A DNA stretch of 64,000 nucleotides from Streptomyces sp. P3 (GCF_003032475.1 NZ_CP028369.1:8990001-9054000), one strand, 5' to 3'; positions 33,650 through 42,553 are shown, counted from the first letter of the stretch. Numbers and translations are program-made. The notes: generated from the letters alone by a model not told the origin.

Positions 33650-33686
33650 ATACCCCCAGGGGTATTGAACATACCATGGGGGGTAT
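33650..33686. promoter_or_regulatory. two tandem CsoR-like operators
   Basis: atacccccaggggtat (33650-33665) is close to the known CsoR/CstR operator form, with ATACCCC/GGGGTAT arms. A second, less perfect copy (ataccatggggggtat, 33671-33686) follows after five bases. They sit 28-64 bp before the DUF302 ATG. No CsoR gene lies in this window, so the regulator must act from elsewhere. Confidence 0.65.
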
Positions 33687-34164
33687 CGAGTCGGCCGGTG
33701 GGTCCCGGCTCGGCGGCGGGTGCGGAGGGCCGGCTGAAGGGCGCGATCACCCCGACCGGCCTGCTCCCCGGCGGCTTCCCCGCTTCTCGGGTACGGCCCG
33801 GCGGTGAGCGTCCCGCGAGAGCTCCGGAGGCGATCGCGTCCGCGGGTCGCCGTTCTCGGCCTGGCGGTCGCGCGGCCCGTTCCGGCCCGTACGCCATTGC
33901 CCGGCCGTGCGGCAGGAGGTCTCCTCCCGCTCGGCGTGCCGGCCCGTGCCGAGCGCAAGCGGATGTCCGGGAGGCCGCCGTTCGCGTGCGGCGTCGGCCC
34001 GTGGCGGGGAAAAGGCTCAAGTCCGCGTACGCCGTCCAGGACGACGCCGCCGAGCGGGGATCCCCGGCGTGGTCCGTGAGGACGCGTTCGGTGCGGCGTG
34101 ATGCCCGCGGTCGGCGGCCGAGGCGATACCGGCCGCCGCCGCCGACCTGCCCGACCCCCGCGGG
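33687..34164. other. intergenic region, no gene supported
   Basis: About 480 bp between the CsoR-like operators and the stop of the ABC ATPase gene. Frames on both strands are Arg/Pro-rich shadows; I see no domain, ribosome site or clear hairpin. Confidence 0.45.
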
Positions 34165-34932
34165 TCAGTCGCTGCCCGTGGCGCCGACGATGGAGGAGAA
34201 GATCCTGTCCTGCGTTGTGGTCGGCACATGGAAGAAGCCGTTGTTGCGGCCCAGCCGCAGCACCGCCGCCTCGTCCGCCACGGCCTTGACGTCTCCCAGG
34301 TTGTGGCTGATGAGAATCACCCCGATGTCCTGTTCGCGGAGCTCGTCGACGAGGTCGAGGACATGGCCGGTCTGGGGGCCGCCCAGCGCTGCGGTGGGCT
34401 CGTCCAGGAGAACGGCCTTCGGCCGGCCGAGAAGCGCGCGGGAGATCGCTACGGTCTGCCGCTGGCCCGCGGACAGGGAGGCGACCGGGGCGCACACGTC
34501 GGGAACACGGATGCCCAGGGCGTCGAGCTGCCGTCGCGCCTCCCCGCGCATGCGGCTGTCGTCCATCAGCCGGAACAGGCGCCCCCGGACCCCCGGGCAC
34601 CGCCGTTCCCGTCCCAGGAAGAGGTTCTCGGCGACATCGAGGTCGTCGCACAGGGCCAGGCTCTGGTACACGGTCGCGATGCCCAGGCGCCGGGCGACCC
34701 GGGGGGTCTTGATGTGGACGACCTGGCCTTCCCACTCGATGACGCCCTTGTCGGCGGGGTCGACCCCCGCGATGACCTTGATGAGGGTGGACTTGCCGGC
34801 GCCGTTGTCGCCCAGAAGGGCGACGACCTCGCCGCTGCGGAGCTCGAGGTCCACATCCCTGAGGGCCTGGACGGCACCGAATCGCTTGGAGACGCCGCGC
34901 AGTGACAGCAAGGGCGGCCCAGTCACGCGCAT
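34165..34932 (-). CDS. sugar ABC transporter ATPase, FrcA-type
   Basis: This 255-residue ATPase would power the permease encoded at 36305. Walker A is GDNGAGKST (about 42-50), the Q-loop is VYQSLALC, the signature is LSAGQRQ, Walker B is AVLLDEPTAAL, and the H-loop is LISHN. It is a single ATPase domain, unlike the double-length RbsA or XylG, and its NLFLGRE and PTAALG segments match the FrcA subgroup of fructose importers. The first residue of the signature loop is conserved; the usual GG is AG. It is divergent from the binding protein and permease, an unusual split for this family. Confidence 0.82.
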   Translation of the reverse strand: MRVTGPPLLSLRGVSKRFGAVQALRDVDLELRSGEVVALLGDNGAGKSTLIKVIAGVDPADKGVIEWEGQVVHIKTPRVARRLGIATVYQSLALCDDLDVAENLFLGRERRCPGVRGRLFRLMDDSRMRGEARRQLDALGIRVPDVCAPVASLSAGQRQTVAISRALLGRPKAVLLDEPTAALGGPQTGHVLDLVDELREQDIGVILISHNLGDVKAVADEAAVLRLGRNNGFFHVPTTTQDRIFSSIVGATGSD

Positions 34933-35229
34933 CTCACCCTCTCCGCCGATCGCGGTGACGCCGCACCGCCTCGGTGGATCCCTTGACCGCGGGGGAGCGC
35001 ACCCCCTGGCACGATCAGGACTCCGTGTACCGGATCACCATCTTTCGCTCCTCCCGGGACGAACGCAAACCCTCGGCCGGTTCCGGTGCGGCCGACACCG
35101 CACCGCGTGCTCCAAGGCAGCGCGCCACACTGCGGGCTCCGGAGCATGGGATGCGATATTTATTAACAATACGGACATATATCTGGATCGCGGAAACACA
35201 CTGGACCCGGCCGGAGGAGGGCGTCACCG
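34933..35229. promoter_or_regulatory. divergent promoter of the sugar ABC transporter
   Basis: A 297-bp divergent region. Near its right end, tatttattaacaata (35157-35171) stands out as AT-rich in GC-rich surroundings and has partial dyad symmetry, resembling operators of ROK- or LacI-type sugar regulators. No regulator gene adjoins it. Confidence 0.4.
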
Positions 35230-36264
35230 ATGGCGCACCATCACACCGTCCGCAAGCACAGCCGGCGACGGCACCCCAGGCAGGGGGCCGTGCTGCTTCT
35301 GGCGGGCACGTTGGTGCTCGCCGCCGCCTGTGGCGGGAGTCAGGACTCCGCGGGCGGCGGGACGCGGAAGGTCACGATCGGTCTGGTGACCAAGACCGAG
35401 ACCAATCCGTTCTTCGTGACCATGCGCAAGGCCGCCGCGGACGCTGCGAAGAAGGACGGCGCCGAGCTCATCGCGCTGTCCGGCAAGTTCGACGGCGACA
35501 ACGAGGGCCAGGTCGCCGCGGTGGAGAGCCTCGTGGCCCGCGACGTGCAGGGAATCCTGATCACGCCGTCGAACACGACAGGAGTCCTGGGCGCCATCGC
35601 GGAAGCCCGGCGGCAGGGCATCCTGGTGATCGCGCTGGACAGCGCCACGGACCCCGAAGACGCCGTGGACGCCACGTACGCGACCGACAACTTCAAGGCC
35701 GGACGCCTCCAGGGCGCCTACGTCAGAGCCGTGCTCGCGGGCCAGGCCCCCGAGCTGCTCATGCTGGACGGCACGGAGGGCTCCTCGGTCAGCCGGCAGC
35801 GTCACGACGGGTTCCTCGCCGGCTTCGGGATCAAGAACGACTCACCCGCGATCCGCGGGCGGGCGAACGCCAACGGCGACCGCAACCTTGCGCAGACCGC
35901 GACGGAGAACCTGTTGCAGCGCACGACCGAAGTGAACTCGGTCTACACCATCAACGAACCGGTGGCCGACGGCGCCTCCACGGCCATCGCCGAACGCGGC
36001 CTCACCGGGCAGGTGACCATCGGCACCATCGACGGCGGATGCGACGGCGTGCGGGCCGTCCAAGCCGGGAGGTACGCGGCCACCGTCATGCAGTTCCCGG
36101 TCAGGATGGCCGACCGGGGCGTGGCCGCGGTCATGGAGTTCGCCAGGAGCGGGAAGAAACCGTCCGGCTTCACCGACACCGGCACCGACCTCATCACCGA
36201 CAAGCCGGTGCGGGCACTGGCGTCCCACGACACGGACTGGGGACTCCGGCATTGCTGGGGATGA
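35230..36264 (+). CDS. sugar ABC transporter substrate-binding lipoprotein, FrcB-type
   Basis: This 344-residue lipoprotein has a basic start, hydrophobic core and lipobox LAAAC (Cys near 36), so it would be lipid-anchored outside the membrane. The mature part is a two-lobe periplasmic-binding fold of the ribose/fructose class: GLVTKTETNPFFVTM, the sugar-contact SGKFDGDNEGQVAAVESL, ILITPSNT, and VIALDSATDP, all close to FrcB of rhizobial fructose importers. Fructose, ribose or mannose are likely ligands; which one cannot be told. ATG 35230 follows a GGAGGAGGG ribosome site. The permease starts 40 bp downstream in the same operon. Confidence 0.87.
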   Translation: MAHHHTVRKHSRRRHPRQGAVLLLAGTLVLAAACGGSQDSAGGGTRKVTIGLVTKTETNPFFVTMRKAAADAAKKDGAELIALSGKFDGDNEGQVAAVESLVARDVQGILITPSNTTGVLGAIAEARRQGILVIALDSATDPEDAVDATYATDNFKAGRLQGAYVRAVLAGQAPELLMLDGTEGSSVSRQRHDGFLAGFGIKNDSPAIRGRANANGDRNLAQTATENLLQRTTEVNSVYTINEPVADGASTAIAERGLTGQVTIGTIDGGCDGVRAVQAGRYAATVMQFPVRMADRGVAAVMEFARSGKKPSGFTDTGTDLITDKPVRALASHDTDWGLRHCWG

Positions 36265-36304
36265 CCCCGGGGCGCCGACCGGTGGAAGGGACCGGCAAAG
36301 GATC

Positions 36305-37318
36305 ATGAGACCTCCCGGCACCACCGGCGCCACCGCCGAGACAGAGCAGGGCGCCCCGTTGCGGGAGGCGCTGCGCTACGTCCTGCGCACACCGACGGTC
36401 GGCCCCCTCGTCGCGCTGGCCGTCGCCGTACTGGTCTTCTCCCTGACGACGGACACGTTCATGACGCCGCGGAACCTCTCCCTGGTGCTGCAGCAGACCA
36501 TCGTGATCGGCACCCTGGCGCTGGGGCAGTCCCTGATCATCCTCACCGCGGGCATCGACCTGGCGAACGGGGCCATCGCGGTCCTCGGCACGATCGTCAT
36601 GGCCAAGCTCGTCTTCGAGGGAGGCAGCCCTGCGGGGGCGCTGCTGCTCGGCCTGGTCGTGGCGACCTTCCTCGGGTTCGTCAACGGCGTGCTCGTGGCC
36701 CGTCTGGGCCTGCCCCCCTTCATCGTCACCCTCGGCGCACTGAGCGTCGTCTACGCCGCGAGCAGGCTCTACTCCGACTCCCGCAGCTATCCCGTGACCA
36801 GTGATCTGCTCGACTTCTGGGGGCACGGCGTCCACCTCGGCGGCGTACTCGTCACCTGGGGAACGTTCCTGCTCCTGGGGCTGTACGCGTTCTTCTGGTA
36901 CGTGCTCACCAAGACGGGCTGGGGACGGCACATCTACGCTGTCGGCAACGCACCCGAGTCCGCCCGCCTGACCGGCATCAACGTCCGGCGCACCGTCCTG
37001 TCGGTCTACGTCATCGCCGGTCTCCTGTACGGCATCGCCGCCTGGCAGGCCCTCGGCCGCATCCCCAACGCCGACCCCAACTCGTACCAGACGGCGAACC
37101 TGGAGAGCATCACCGCCGTCGTCATCGGCGGGACCAGCCTCTTCGGCGGCCGGGGAAGCGTCGTCGGAACACTGATCGGAGCGCTCATCGTCAACGTGCT
37201 CCGCTCCGGACTCACCCAGGCGGGTATCGACAGCCTCTACCAGGACATCGCGACCGGGACCCTCGTCATCGTCGCGGTCGGCATGGACAAGGTCCTGCGC
37301 AGAGGCGGCACACGCTGA
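36305..37318 (+). CDS. sugar ABC transporter permease, FrcC/RbsC-type
   Basis: This 337-residue membrane protein has eight to ten helices of the branched RbsC/FrcC permease family. The N-terminal signature LALGQSLIILTAGIDLANGA and the C-terminal coupling segment IGGTSLFGGRGSVVGTLIGA are both intact; the central LVARLGLPPFIVTLGAL segment is also typical. It forms the membrane channel for the binding protein directly upstream (40-bp gap, AAAGG site) and should pair with the divergently encoded ATPase at 34165. Confidence 0.87.
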   Translation: MRPPGTTGATAETEQGAPLREALRYVLRTPTVGPLVALAVAVLVFSLTTDTFMTPRNLSLVLQQTIVIGTLALGQSLIILTAGIDLANGAIAVLGTIVMAKLVFEGGSPAGALLLGLVVATFLGFVNGVLVARLGLPPFIVTLGALSVVYAASRLYSDSRSYPVTSDLLDFWGHGVHLGGVLVTWGTFLLLGLYAFFWYVLTKTGWGRHIYAVGNAPESARLTGINVRRTVLSVYVIAGLLYGIAAWQALGRIPNADPNSYQTANLESITAVVIGGTSLFGGRGSVVGTLIGALIVNVLRSGLTQAGIDSLYQDIATGTLVIVAVGMDKVLRRGGTR

Positions 37319-37388
37319 CACCGACGAACGACCGCCCACCGGGTGAGCCCCGGCCCGGCCGTCCGTCCCCGCCCGCGCTCACGCGGGT

Positions 37389-37636
37389 GTGGCTGATGCG
37401 CGCAAGGAGTTCCACCACCAGCTCTCCACCCGGTTGATCCGCGACAACCAAGCCATTGCGGTGGAGGACCTGGCGGTATCCGGACTCGCGCGCACCCGGC
37501 CGGCCAAGAGCGTGCACGATGCGGGGCGGGCCCAGTTCGAAACAGGAAGCCACGGAATCCCTGTCGAAAGCCGTGCCGCGTAGCGGCACAGCAACAGGTG
37601 GGGACGGCGGCGGAATCCTCGGGCTTCAGCCCGAGG
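37389..37636 (+). pseudogene. IS605-family TnpB (OrfB) remnant with right-end hairpin
   Basis: A 64-residue frame (37389-37583) matches an internal piece of TnpB, the RNA-guided nuclease of IS200/IS605 elements: FHHQLSTRLIRDNQAI, VEDLAVSGLARTR and AKSVHDAG. It then jumps to a C-terminal-like tail, so the RuvC catalytic part and the zinc finger are deleted. Just after, a 9-bp hairpin (37617-37625 with 37628-37636, cctcgggct and complement) resembles the structured right end that also forms the 3' end of the guide RNA in such elements. It cannot be active. Confidence 0.7.
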
Positions 37637-37794
37637 AGCATGTCAACGCGCGACCACGCATGGTGACGGGGGATCGGGGGAAGCCGCGCGGGCCCGGAGC
37701 GAGGGGCGTGCGGGCCCCTCGCGGTGCAACGCCGCATCGAGCACCACGAACTGCTGTCCCGACCGGGGCTGACCTGCAAGGTACCGGTCCTGCT

Positions 37795-38559
37795 TCAGGA
37801 AATGATCTGTTCCCGGCGGCGGTGCAGCAGACGGTTGCGGCTTCCGTGGGGCCGCTGTCTCGGGATGGGGGCCCGTTTCTTGTGCAGGGGAGTGAAGCCG
37901 CCCGTGTGCGAGGTGTCGTCGCTGGGCGGCGGATCCAGGGAGCTTTCGACGCGAGCGGCTTCAAGCTCGCGGCGTTTCTCGACCCACTCGGAGAACTCCG
38001 GATCTCGTGGTGAGAGCCCCATGCCGATGAGTACCCCCATGAGCGCGTTCTCGGTGGGGAGCTTGGCTCCCCGGAAGACGTTGCAGATCGTTGTCTGGCC
38101 CACGGCCAGGTTGTGCCGCGCGGACACATTCGCGATCTTCTGGTACGTCGGGTTGCGCTGCCACACCTTGAGCTGGCGCAGGGCTACGGCGAACGCCTGG
38201 ACAGTCATGACCTCGCAGGGCAGGAGCCGTTTGACCGCGGCCCGCTGTTCAGGAGCATCGGGGAGTCCGGCTGCTTCACGCTGTTTGGGGTCGGCGATCA
38301 TCTCCCAGCGCGGACGCCAGGCGGAAGGGTCCTCGCCGGCCGCGGCCAGGTAGCGCTTCATGGTGTCCCAGGACGGGCACTTGGTTCCCTGCGTCGCAGC
38401 TGAGAGGGTCGCCCGCGACAGGCCGGACACGTCGGAGAACTGCTCGAGCGTCAGCTCCCTGTACTTGCGCAGCCGCAGAAGGTCCACGGCGAGCTGTTCG
38501 AGTGCGCCCTTGCTCGGGTCGACCTGCGTGGTCGGCCGGCCGGGCTCCCGGTGATTCAT
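37795..38559 (-). CDS. HTH regulator with two putative XRE-like domains
   Basis: A 254-residue regulator. The first helix-turn-helix lies at about 32-60 (LTLEQFSDVSGLSRATLSAA) and a second HTH-like region at about 140-175 (YQKIANVSARHNLAVGQTTI), followed by a charged C-terminus. Streptomyces has many such two-HTH proteins of unknown target. ATG 38559 has GGGAGA upstream. It lies 75 bp downstream of a small one-helix protein on the same strand; the pair probably forms a unit. Confidence 0.75.
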   Translation of the reverse strand: MNHREPGRPTTQVDPSKGALEQLAVDLLRLRKYRELTLEQFSDVSGLSRATLSAATQGTKCPSWDTMKRYLAAAGEDPSAWRPRWEMIADPKQREAAGLPDAPEQRAAVKRLLPCEVMTVQAFAVALRQLKVWQRNPTYQKIANVSARHNLAVGQTTICNVFRGAKLPTENALMGVLIGMGLSPRDPEFSEWVEKRRELEAARVESSLDPPPSDDTSHTGGFTPLHKKRAPIPRQRPHGSRNRLLHRRREQIIS

Positions 38560-38634
38560 GACGGTCTCCCTTCCGGGCCCCGCTGCGCCTGGGCGGGGGG
38601 AGGCGGGCAGCCTCCCCCCCCGCCCAGGGCGCGG

Positions 38635-38979
38635 TCAGCCCTGCGTCTCCTGGGCGTCGGCCGCCGCGGCGCGCGAGGGACCCGGCTTACGGGAGGCCAT
38701 CCCGGAGACGAGCCGCTCGGCGGCGAGGGTGCAGGACAGGGAGACGCTTGCCGCGGTGGGAGCGTCGCAGCCGGTCTGGATGAAGCCGAACGTCGCGCCC
38801 GCGGCGATCGTGAAGGCGGCGAGATTCAGCCTGATCCTGCTCAGGCCCGTGGAACGGCGCACGCCGCCGGGAGCGGGCAGCGGGCCTGCCTGGAGCCCGA
38901 AGGATCCGCTCTGCTGCGGGGAGACCACGCAGCCCGGGCCGAAAGGGCCCTCGGGCCCGAGGCGAGAAAACCGGTTCAT
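38635..38979 (-). CDS. small protein with one membrane helix
   Basis: A 114-residue protein with a Gly/Pro-rich N-terminus, a single hydrophobic segment (LNLAAFTIAAGATFGFI, about 52-68) and a hydrophilic tail containing two cysteines. ATG 38979 is preceded by GAAAGG at normal spacing. I do not recognise the family. It is just upstream of the HTH gene in the same direction, so it may sense or anchor for that regulator; this is inference from position. Confidence 0.55.
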   Translation of the reverse strand: MNRFSRLGPEGPFGPGCVVSPQQSGSFGLQAGPLPAPGGVRRSTGLSRIRLNLAAFTIAAGATFGFIQTGCDAPTAASVSLSCTLAAERLVSGMASRKPGPSRAAAADAQETQG

Positions 38980-39854
38980 CTTTGAACCTTTCTAAGAAGT
39001 GCCTTGTCTCGTGGTGCATGTGACCCAGGCTGTTTTTCCGTCCTGGTGGTGCTGGTGGTGCTGGTGCTGCAAACGCATCCGGGTTGCCGCCCGGATTTAG
39101 AAAGAATGCCCTACGCGACGCGCGTCATCAAGCGAAGATATTCCTGCGCTTTACCACAGGAACCACGAGTCGGGTCAGGCACTCGTCCGAAGACTAATCA
39201 CCCTCCAAGCCCGGATCATGCACGTCTATTTTCTTAAGGAATACACATAGGCAGCCCTAAGTCAGGGTGATCATTGCCGGCGGGCCCGCCTGGTGGCGGT
39301 ACGGGTAAGCAGAGTTGGGATTGGTTCGGACCAGGAGATGCATACTGACCGGAAGGTAAGGTGAACGCATGCGCCATGTGCGAACATTCGTTCATGGCGA
39401 CGCTGGGGGTCTTTTGTGCCGGGAATGACCGTCGGATAGGGGTTGCGCGTGAAGGGATTGGGTGGTCGTGCATTCAGAACTCGAGTCTCTCGGTTAATTA
39501 CCGGCTATCCTGGGCGGAAGGGGACGTGAAAAGATAGTTCCCGGTGCGCTAAAGATCGAAATGTCGAGAGAAAAGACAACCGGAATCCCGAGGTCAGGGC
39601 CGCCGGGCGGGACGGGTTTTCCAAAGGCATACGGCGCTGTGACAAAAAGGACTGGTCGGGTGGTATGCGAGGCCAGGTCTGGGCACACTCAACCTGGCAG
39701 CTCTTCGGGGAGGGGACTCCTCGGGGGGCGGCCGAGAGGTGCCTTGTCTCTGACCCAGGCAGGTATCCCGTCCTATCCGGCCGTTGCCGCGGCCTCGGGA
39801 CAACGCGGTGCGTGGGGGTTCCTGCGTGCCGCGCCCAGCTTGAGGAGGTAGACG
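38980..39854. other. AT-richer island bounded by diverged direct repeats
   Basis: About 870 bp with lower GC than the rest of the window. gtgccttgtctc and tgacccaggc occur at 38999-39010 and 39021-39030, and again adjacent at 39739-39750 and 39751-39760, each followed by ccgtcct. Short frames exist (see 39361), but no clear gene. It may be a small acquired segment or a regulatory region between divergent genes. Confidence 0.5.
39361..39537 (+). CDS. possible 58-residue protein in the AT-rich island
   Basis: GTG 39361 has GGAAGG four bases upstream and opens a frame (MNACAMCEHSFMATLGVF...) to TAG at 39535. Codon use is unlike Streptomyces genes: third positions are not GC-biased. It could be a foreign small gene or a chance frame. 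No domain is recognised. Confidence 0.22.
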   Translation: MNACAMCEHSFMATLGVFCAGNDRRIGVAREGIGWSCIQNSSLSVNYRLSWAEGDVKR

Positions 39855-40064
39855 GTGGAACTGCTCGTAACCCGTGCTCCGGTGCCCACGTCGGCAGGGT
39901 TCGAGCAGCTCGTTGAGTGGCGTTACGGCGCTACCGACGGTGTGACGTTCCTGCTGCCACCATCTGGTGGTCCATGCTGCTCAGGCGGGCAGGACACGCG
40001 GGGCGCTGTCGTTCGGCCGACTTTGGGCTGCACGCGGCGACGGAGCGGATCTCCCCACGCGTAA
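39855..40064 (+). CDS. small hypothetical protein
   Basis: A 69-residue frame starting at GTG 39855 behind GAGGAGG at ideal spacing. It begins MELLVTRAPVPTSAGFEQLV and ends in a basic tail. A strong terminator at 40167-40200 lies 100 bp downstream, supporting a real transcription unit. The C-terminal half may be out of frame relative to an ancestral gene. No family recognised. Confidence 0.4.
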   Translation: MELLVTRAPVPTSAGFEQLVEWRYGATDGVTFLLPPSGGPCCSGGQDTRGAVVRPTLGCTRRRSGSPHA

Positions 40065-40166
40065 CTGCTTGCGCCGGCAGTGCGGCGGGGCGCGACCGCC
40101 CGACCGCGAGTCGACGAAGTGCTCAGCCCCTGGGGCTGTGCGGGGGGCATCACATCCATCGTCCTC

Positions 40167-40200
40167 AGGAGCCCGCCGACCACCAGGTCGGCGGGCTCCT
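40167..40200. terminator. 15-bp hairpin terminator
   Basis: Arms 40167-40181 and 40186-40200 pair perfectly around a four-base loop (acca). It is downstream of the small plus-strand gene at 39855. Confidence 0.7.
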
Positions 40201-40376
40201 TCACGTGCGGCACCGCGAGGGACCCGGTGGCGGGAGGGAGAGCGGCGACGGCGTCGGCCGCGTGGCCTTGCGCACCGCGTCGAGGCGGCGTCGTTGGTCT
40301 GCGCCCGGATGGCCGTTGCTGCCCGGACAGGCCGGCAGCCGCACCGTCCGTGCAGCGCAGCACCCCGGCCGCTTCG

Positions 40377-40563
40377 GCCCGGTATCCGGACGAAACCGTC
40401 GCGCAGCTCCGTGGCCTGCTCACCCAGTTCCACCCCAGCCCGGAGCGCCTCCTCGGCCCGCGCCTGGACCGCCGGGCCGTGACCCGGCTGCAGGAACGCT
40501 ACGGATCCCCAGCCGGCTTGCGAAAGGCCGGTCGCCGCAGACTCGCGGCCGTGGGCGTGGAGC
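40377..40563 (+). pseudogene. IS110-family transposase fragment
   Basis: About 60 residues in one frame (YPDETVAQLRGLLTQFH, ERLLGPRLDRRAVTRLQERY, PAGLRKAGRRRL) match the central region of IS110-type transposases. Flanking sequence is unrelated in every frame and neither the RuvC-like nor the serine-containing domain is present, so it is a short inactive relic. Confidence 0.6.
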
Positions 40564-40689
40564 TCAGGGGGCCGGTGCCGATCACGGGTCATGGTCAAGA
40601 GTTGTGGATCGTGTGCCTCGTGATCAGGGCCTGTCCGGCAGATCATGCGCAGAGCCGGACGGTGGCGCCGTGGTGATCTCGGACAGTGG

Positions 40690-41352
40690 ATGGCAACGCA
40701 GCAGGATGGCCGCCAGCCTCCCGGTGTGATCGCCGCTTTTCTCGACACAGCCGAGGTCACATCCCGGCTGCTGCGTTCGCCAGTGCTGGCCGAACGTTGG
40801 GAACAGCCGAGCGCGCTGGCTCAGTTCCGGGTCAGCGGTCTAGCCGGGCATCTTGCCCGAGCGGTCTTCAACGTCGAGCGTTGGCTGGCCGAGCCGCCGC
40901 AGGCGGGCGGGACACCCATCGATGCTGTCGTGTACTTCCTGTCCGGCACCGGCCCGGCGCCGCATCTGGAGAATGCCGTTCCGCGTCGAATCCGCGAGGT
41001 GGGCGAGCAGGAGGCGGCCGGTGGGCCTGCCGTCCTGGTCGAGGCGTTCGACGCCGCTCGCGCCCGGCTCGCAGCACAGTTGCCGACCATGCCGCTCGAC
41101 CGGCATGTCGGCGTGTTCGCCCACGTACTGCCGCTCGATCAGTGTCTGCTCACCCGGCTCGTGGAACTCGTCGTCCACCTCGACGACCTGGCCGTCAGCC
41201 TGGCGGCACCCACGCCGTCGGTGCCCGTCGAGGCCACCGACGCGGTCATCGCCTGCCTCACCCGCATCGCCGTGGCTCGTCACGGCGTCCTTCCGGTGAT
41301 GCGCACCCTGGCCCGCCGTGAACGCTCCACCGATCCGATCGCAGCTTTCTAG
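40690..41352 (+). CDS. maleylpyruvate isomerase/mycothiol-dependent (DinB-like) protein
   Basis: A 220-residue protein of the DinB/MDMPI helical-bundle family. The N-terminal domain has the typical opening (PSALAQFRVSGLAGHLARAV, His near 50), and later HVGVFAHVLPLDQCLLTRLVELVVHLDDLA gives the metal-ligand histidines of the fold when read in parts (VFAHVL and VVHLDD). Members are mycothiol-dependent isomerases, transferases or of unknown function. ATG 40690 is the best-placed start; no strong ribosome site is seen. The gene is intact but sits between transposase relics, and an IS630 remnant abuts its 3' end. Confidence 0.72.
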   Translation: MATQQDGRQPPGVIAAFLDTAEVTSRLLRSPVLAERWEQPSALAQFRVSGLAGHLARAVFNVERWLAEPPQAGGTPIDAVVYFLSGTGPAPHLENAVPRRIREVGEQEAAGGPAVLVEAFDAARARLAAQLPTMPLDRHVGVFAHVLPLDQCLLTRLVELVVHLDDLAVSLAAPTPSVPVEATDAVIACLTRIAVARHGVLPVMRTLARRERSTDPIAAF

Positions 41353-42035
41353 TGCCGCACCAGGCAGCGTTCGCCCTGTACACGACCTCGCGGAGGCGGT
41401 CGTCTGTGGCGTGCTTGTTCCGCCAGATGATGTAGCGGCGGATCATGCTGCCCTGCTCCTTGTGGCTGGCATGGTCGGTGCCGTCGAGAGCGACGTAGCG
41501 TAGGGCGGTGAACTGGGCCTCGATCCGGTCGAGCCATGAGCTGTTGGTCGGGGTGCAGGCGATTTCCACGTTGTTCGCCGCCGCCCACGTCCCGACCCGC
41601 TGGCACCGCTTCGTCGTCAGGTGCGGTGAGTAGTTGTCGCAGACGATGGCGATGCGCACGCTCGCCGGGTGCAGCGAGCGCAGGTAGCGGCAGAACTCCA
41701 GGAACTTCGACCTGTTCTTGATCTTCTTGATGTGCCCGTAGAGCTTGTCTTTGGCCAGGTCGTAGGCGGCGAACAGGTGGCGGACTCCGTGCGGGCGGGT
41801 GTAGTTCGCCCGGCGGAGGGGGCCGGGGATCGCGGTCGGGGTCCTGGTGTCTGCCGCCGCGTTCGGCCCAATGCCGGCCGGGGTGCGGATGGAGGTTGAG
41901 CGGCCCGAACTCATCCATGCAGAGGATGACTTCGGGCTCGCCTTCCTCGGGTATGACCTCACCGTCGGCGATCGCGCAGAGGTGTTCGACCCGGGCCTTC
42001 CTGGCCGCGTAGTCGGGGTCGCGGGAGCCTGTCGA
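41351..42035 (-). pseudogene. IS630-family transposase remnant, 5'-truncated and frameshifted
   Basis: The upstream part reads in one frame (RDPDYAARKARVEHL, GEPEVILCMDEFGPLNL with the first catalytic Asp). It then shifts frame near 41830 and continues as YTRPHGVRHLFAAYDLAKD, IVCDNYSPHLTTKR with the second Asp, and SSWLDRIEAQFTALRY with the Glu. The N-terminal DNA-binding part is missing and the end runs into the neighbouring gene. It is inactive. Confidence 0.78.
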
Positions 42036-42153
42036 CGGTCAAACAATTCCCCACCCTCCGTGTTCAGCTAATTCCCCAGTGCGTCGCTCCTCCTGTCGGA
42101 CGCCGACCTCGCGCCTCGGGAACTTGGCTTGACGGCTGATCGTCTTCTTGGGC

Positions 42154-42504
42154 ATGCCCCGTGTTCTCGTTCTTGGAATCGACCCGCGTGCAGTGCCCGG
42201 TATGGACGGAGACGCCCTTCGAGCGGCCCTCGGTCAGGAACTGGCCCGATTCGGCGAACATGCCATCGATGCGTCCATGACGCTGATCGAGCTGGATGAG
42301 TCGGCCGAGCCGGCGATCGTTGCAGCACTGTCCGAGCACAGCTGGGACGTCGTTGTCATTGGGGGTGGGATCCGCAAGCCGGAACCGCTTCTGCCGCTCT
42401 TTGAGCAGGTGGTGAATCTGGTCCGCCGTCACGCGCCGAAGGCGGCGATCGCGTTCAACACGAGCGGCGGCGACAGCGTCGAAGCAGCCAAGCGGTGGCT
42501 GTGA
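42154..42504 (+). CDS. conserved hypothetical protein (116 residues)
   Basis: A compact alpha/beta protein beginning MPRVLVLGIDPRAVPGMDG, with a middle WDVVVIGGGIRKP strand-loop and a helical end. The pattern suggests a small Rossmann-like or flavodoxin-like fold, but no catalytic motif is evident; in some such proteins the GGGIRKP loop contacts a ligand. ATG 42154 is chosen over TTG 42148. It is sandwiched between IS630 and IS21 remnants and is intact. Similar proteins are common in actinobacteria, without known function. Confidence 0.62.
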   Translation: MPRVLVLGIDPRAVPGMDGDALRAALGQELARFGEHAIDASMTLIELDESAEPAIVAALSEHSWDVVVIGGGIRKPEPLLPLFEQVVNLVRRHAPKAAIAFNTSGGDSVEAAKRWL

Positions 42505-42553
42505 GCCAGAGCGTGTCGACGGCGTCTTCTCCAGGAGCTGTGGTCGCGTAATC

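Noticed and set aside
33623..34735. Long N-terminal extension of the DUF302 protein
   Set aside because: A strong ribosome site precedes ATG 33622, and the extension runs through the CsoR-like operators and the antisense of the ABC ATPase.
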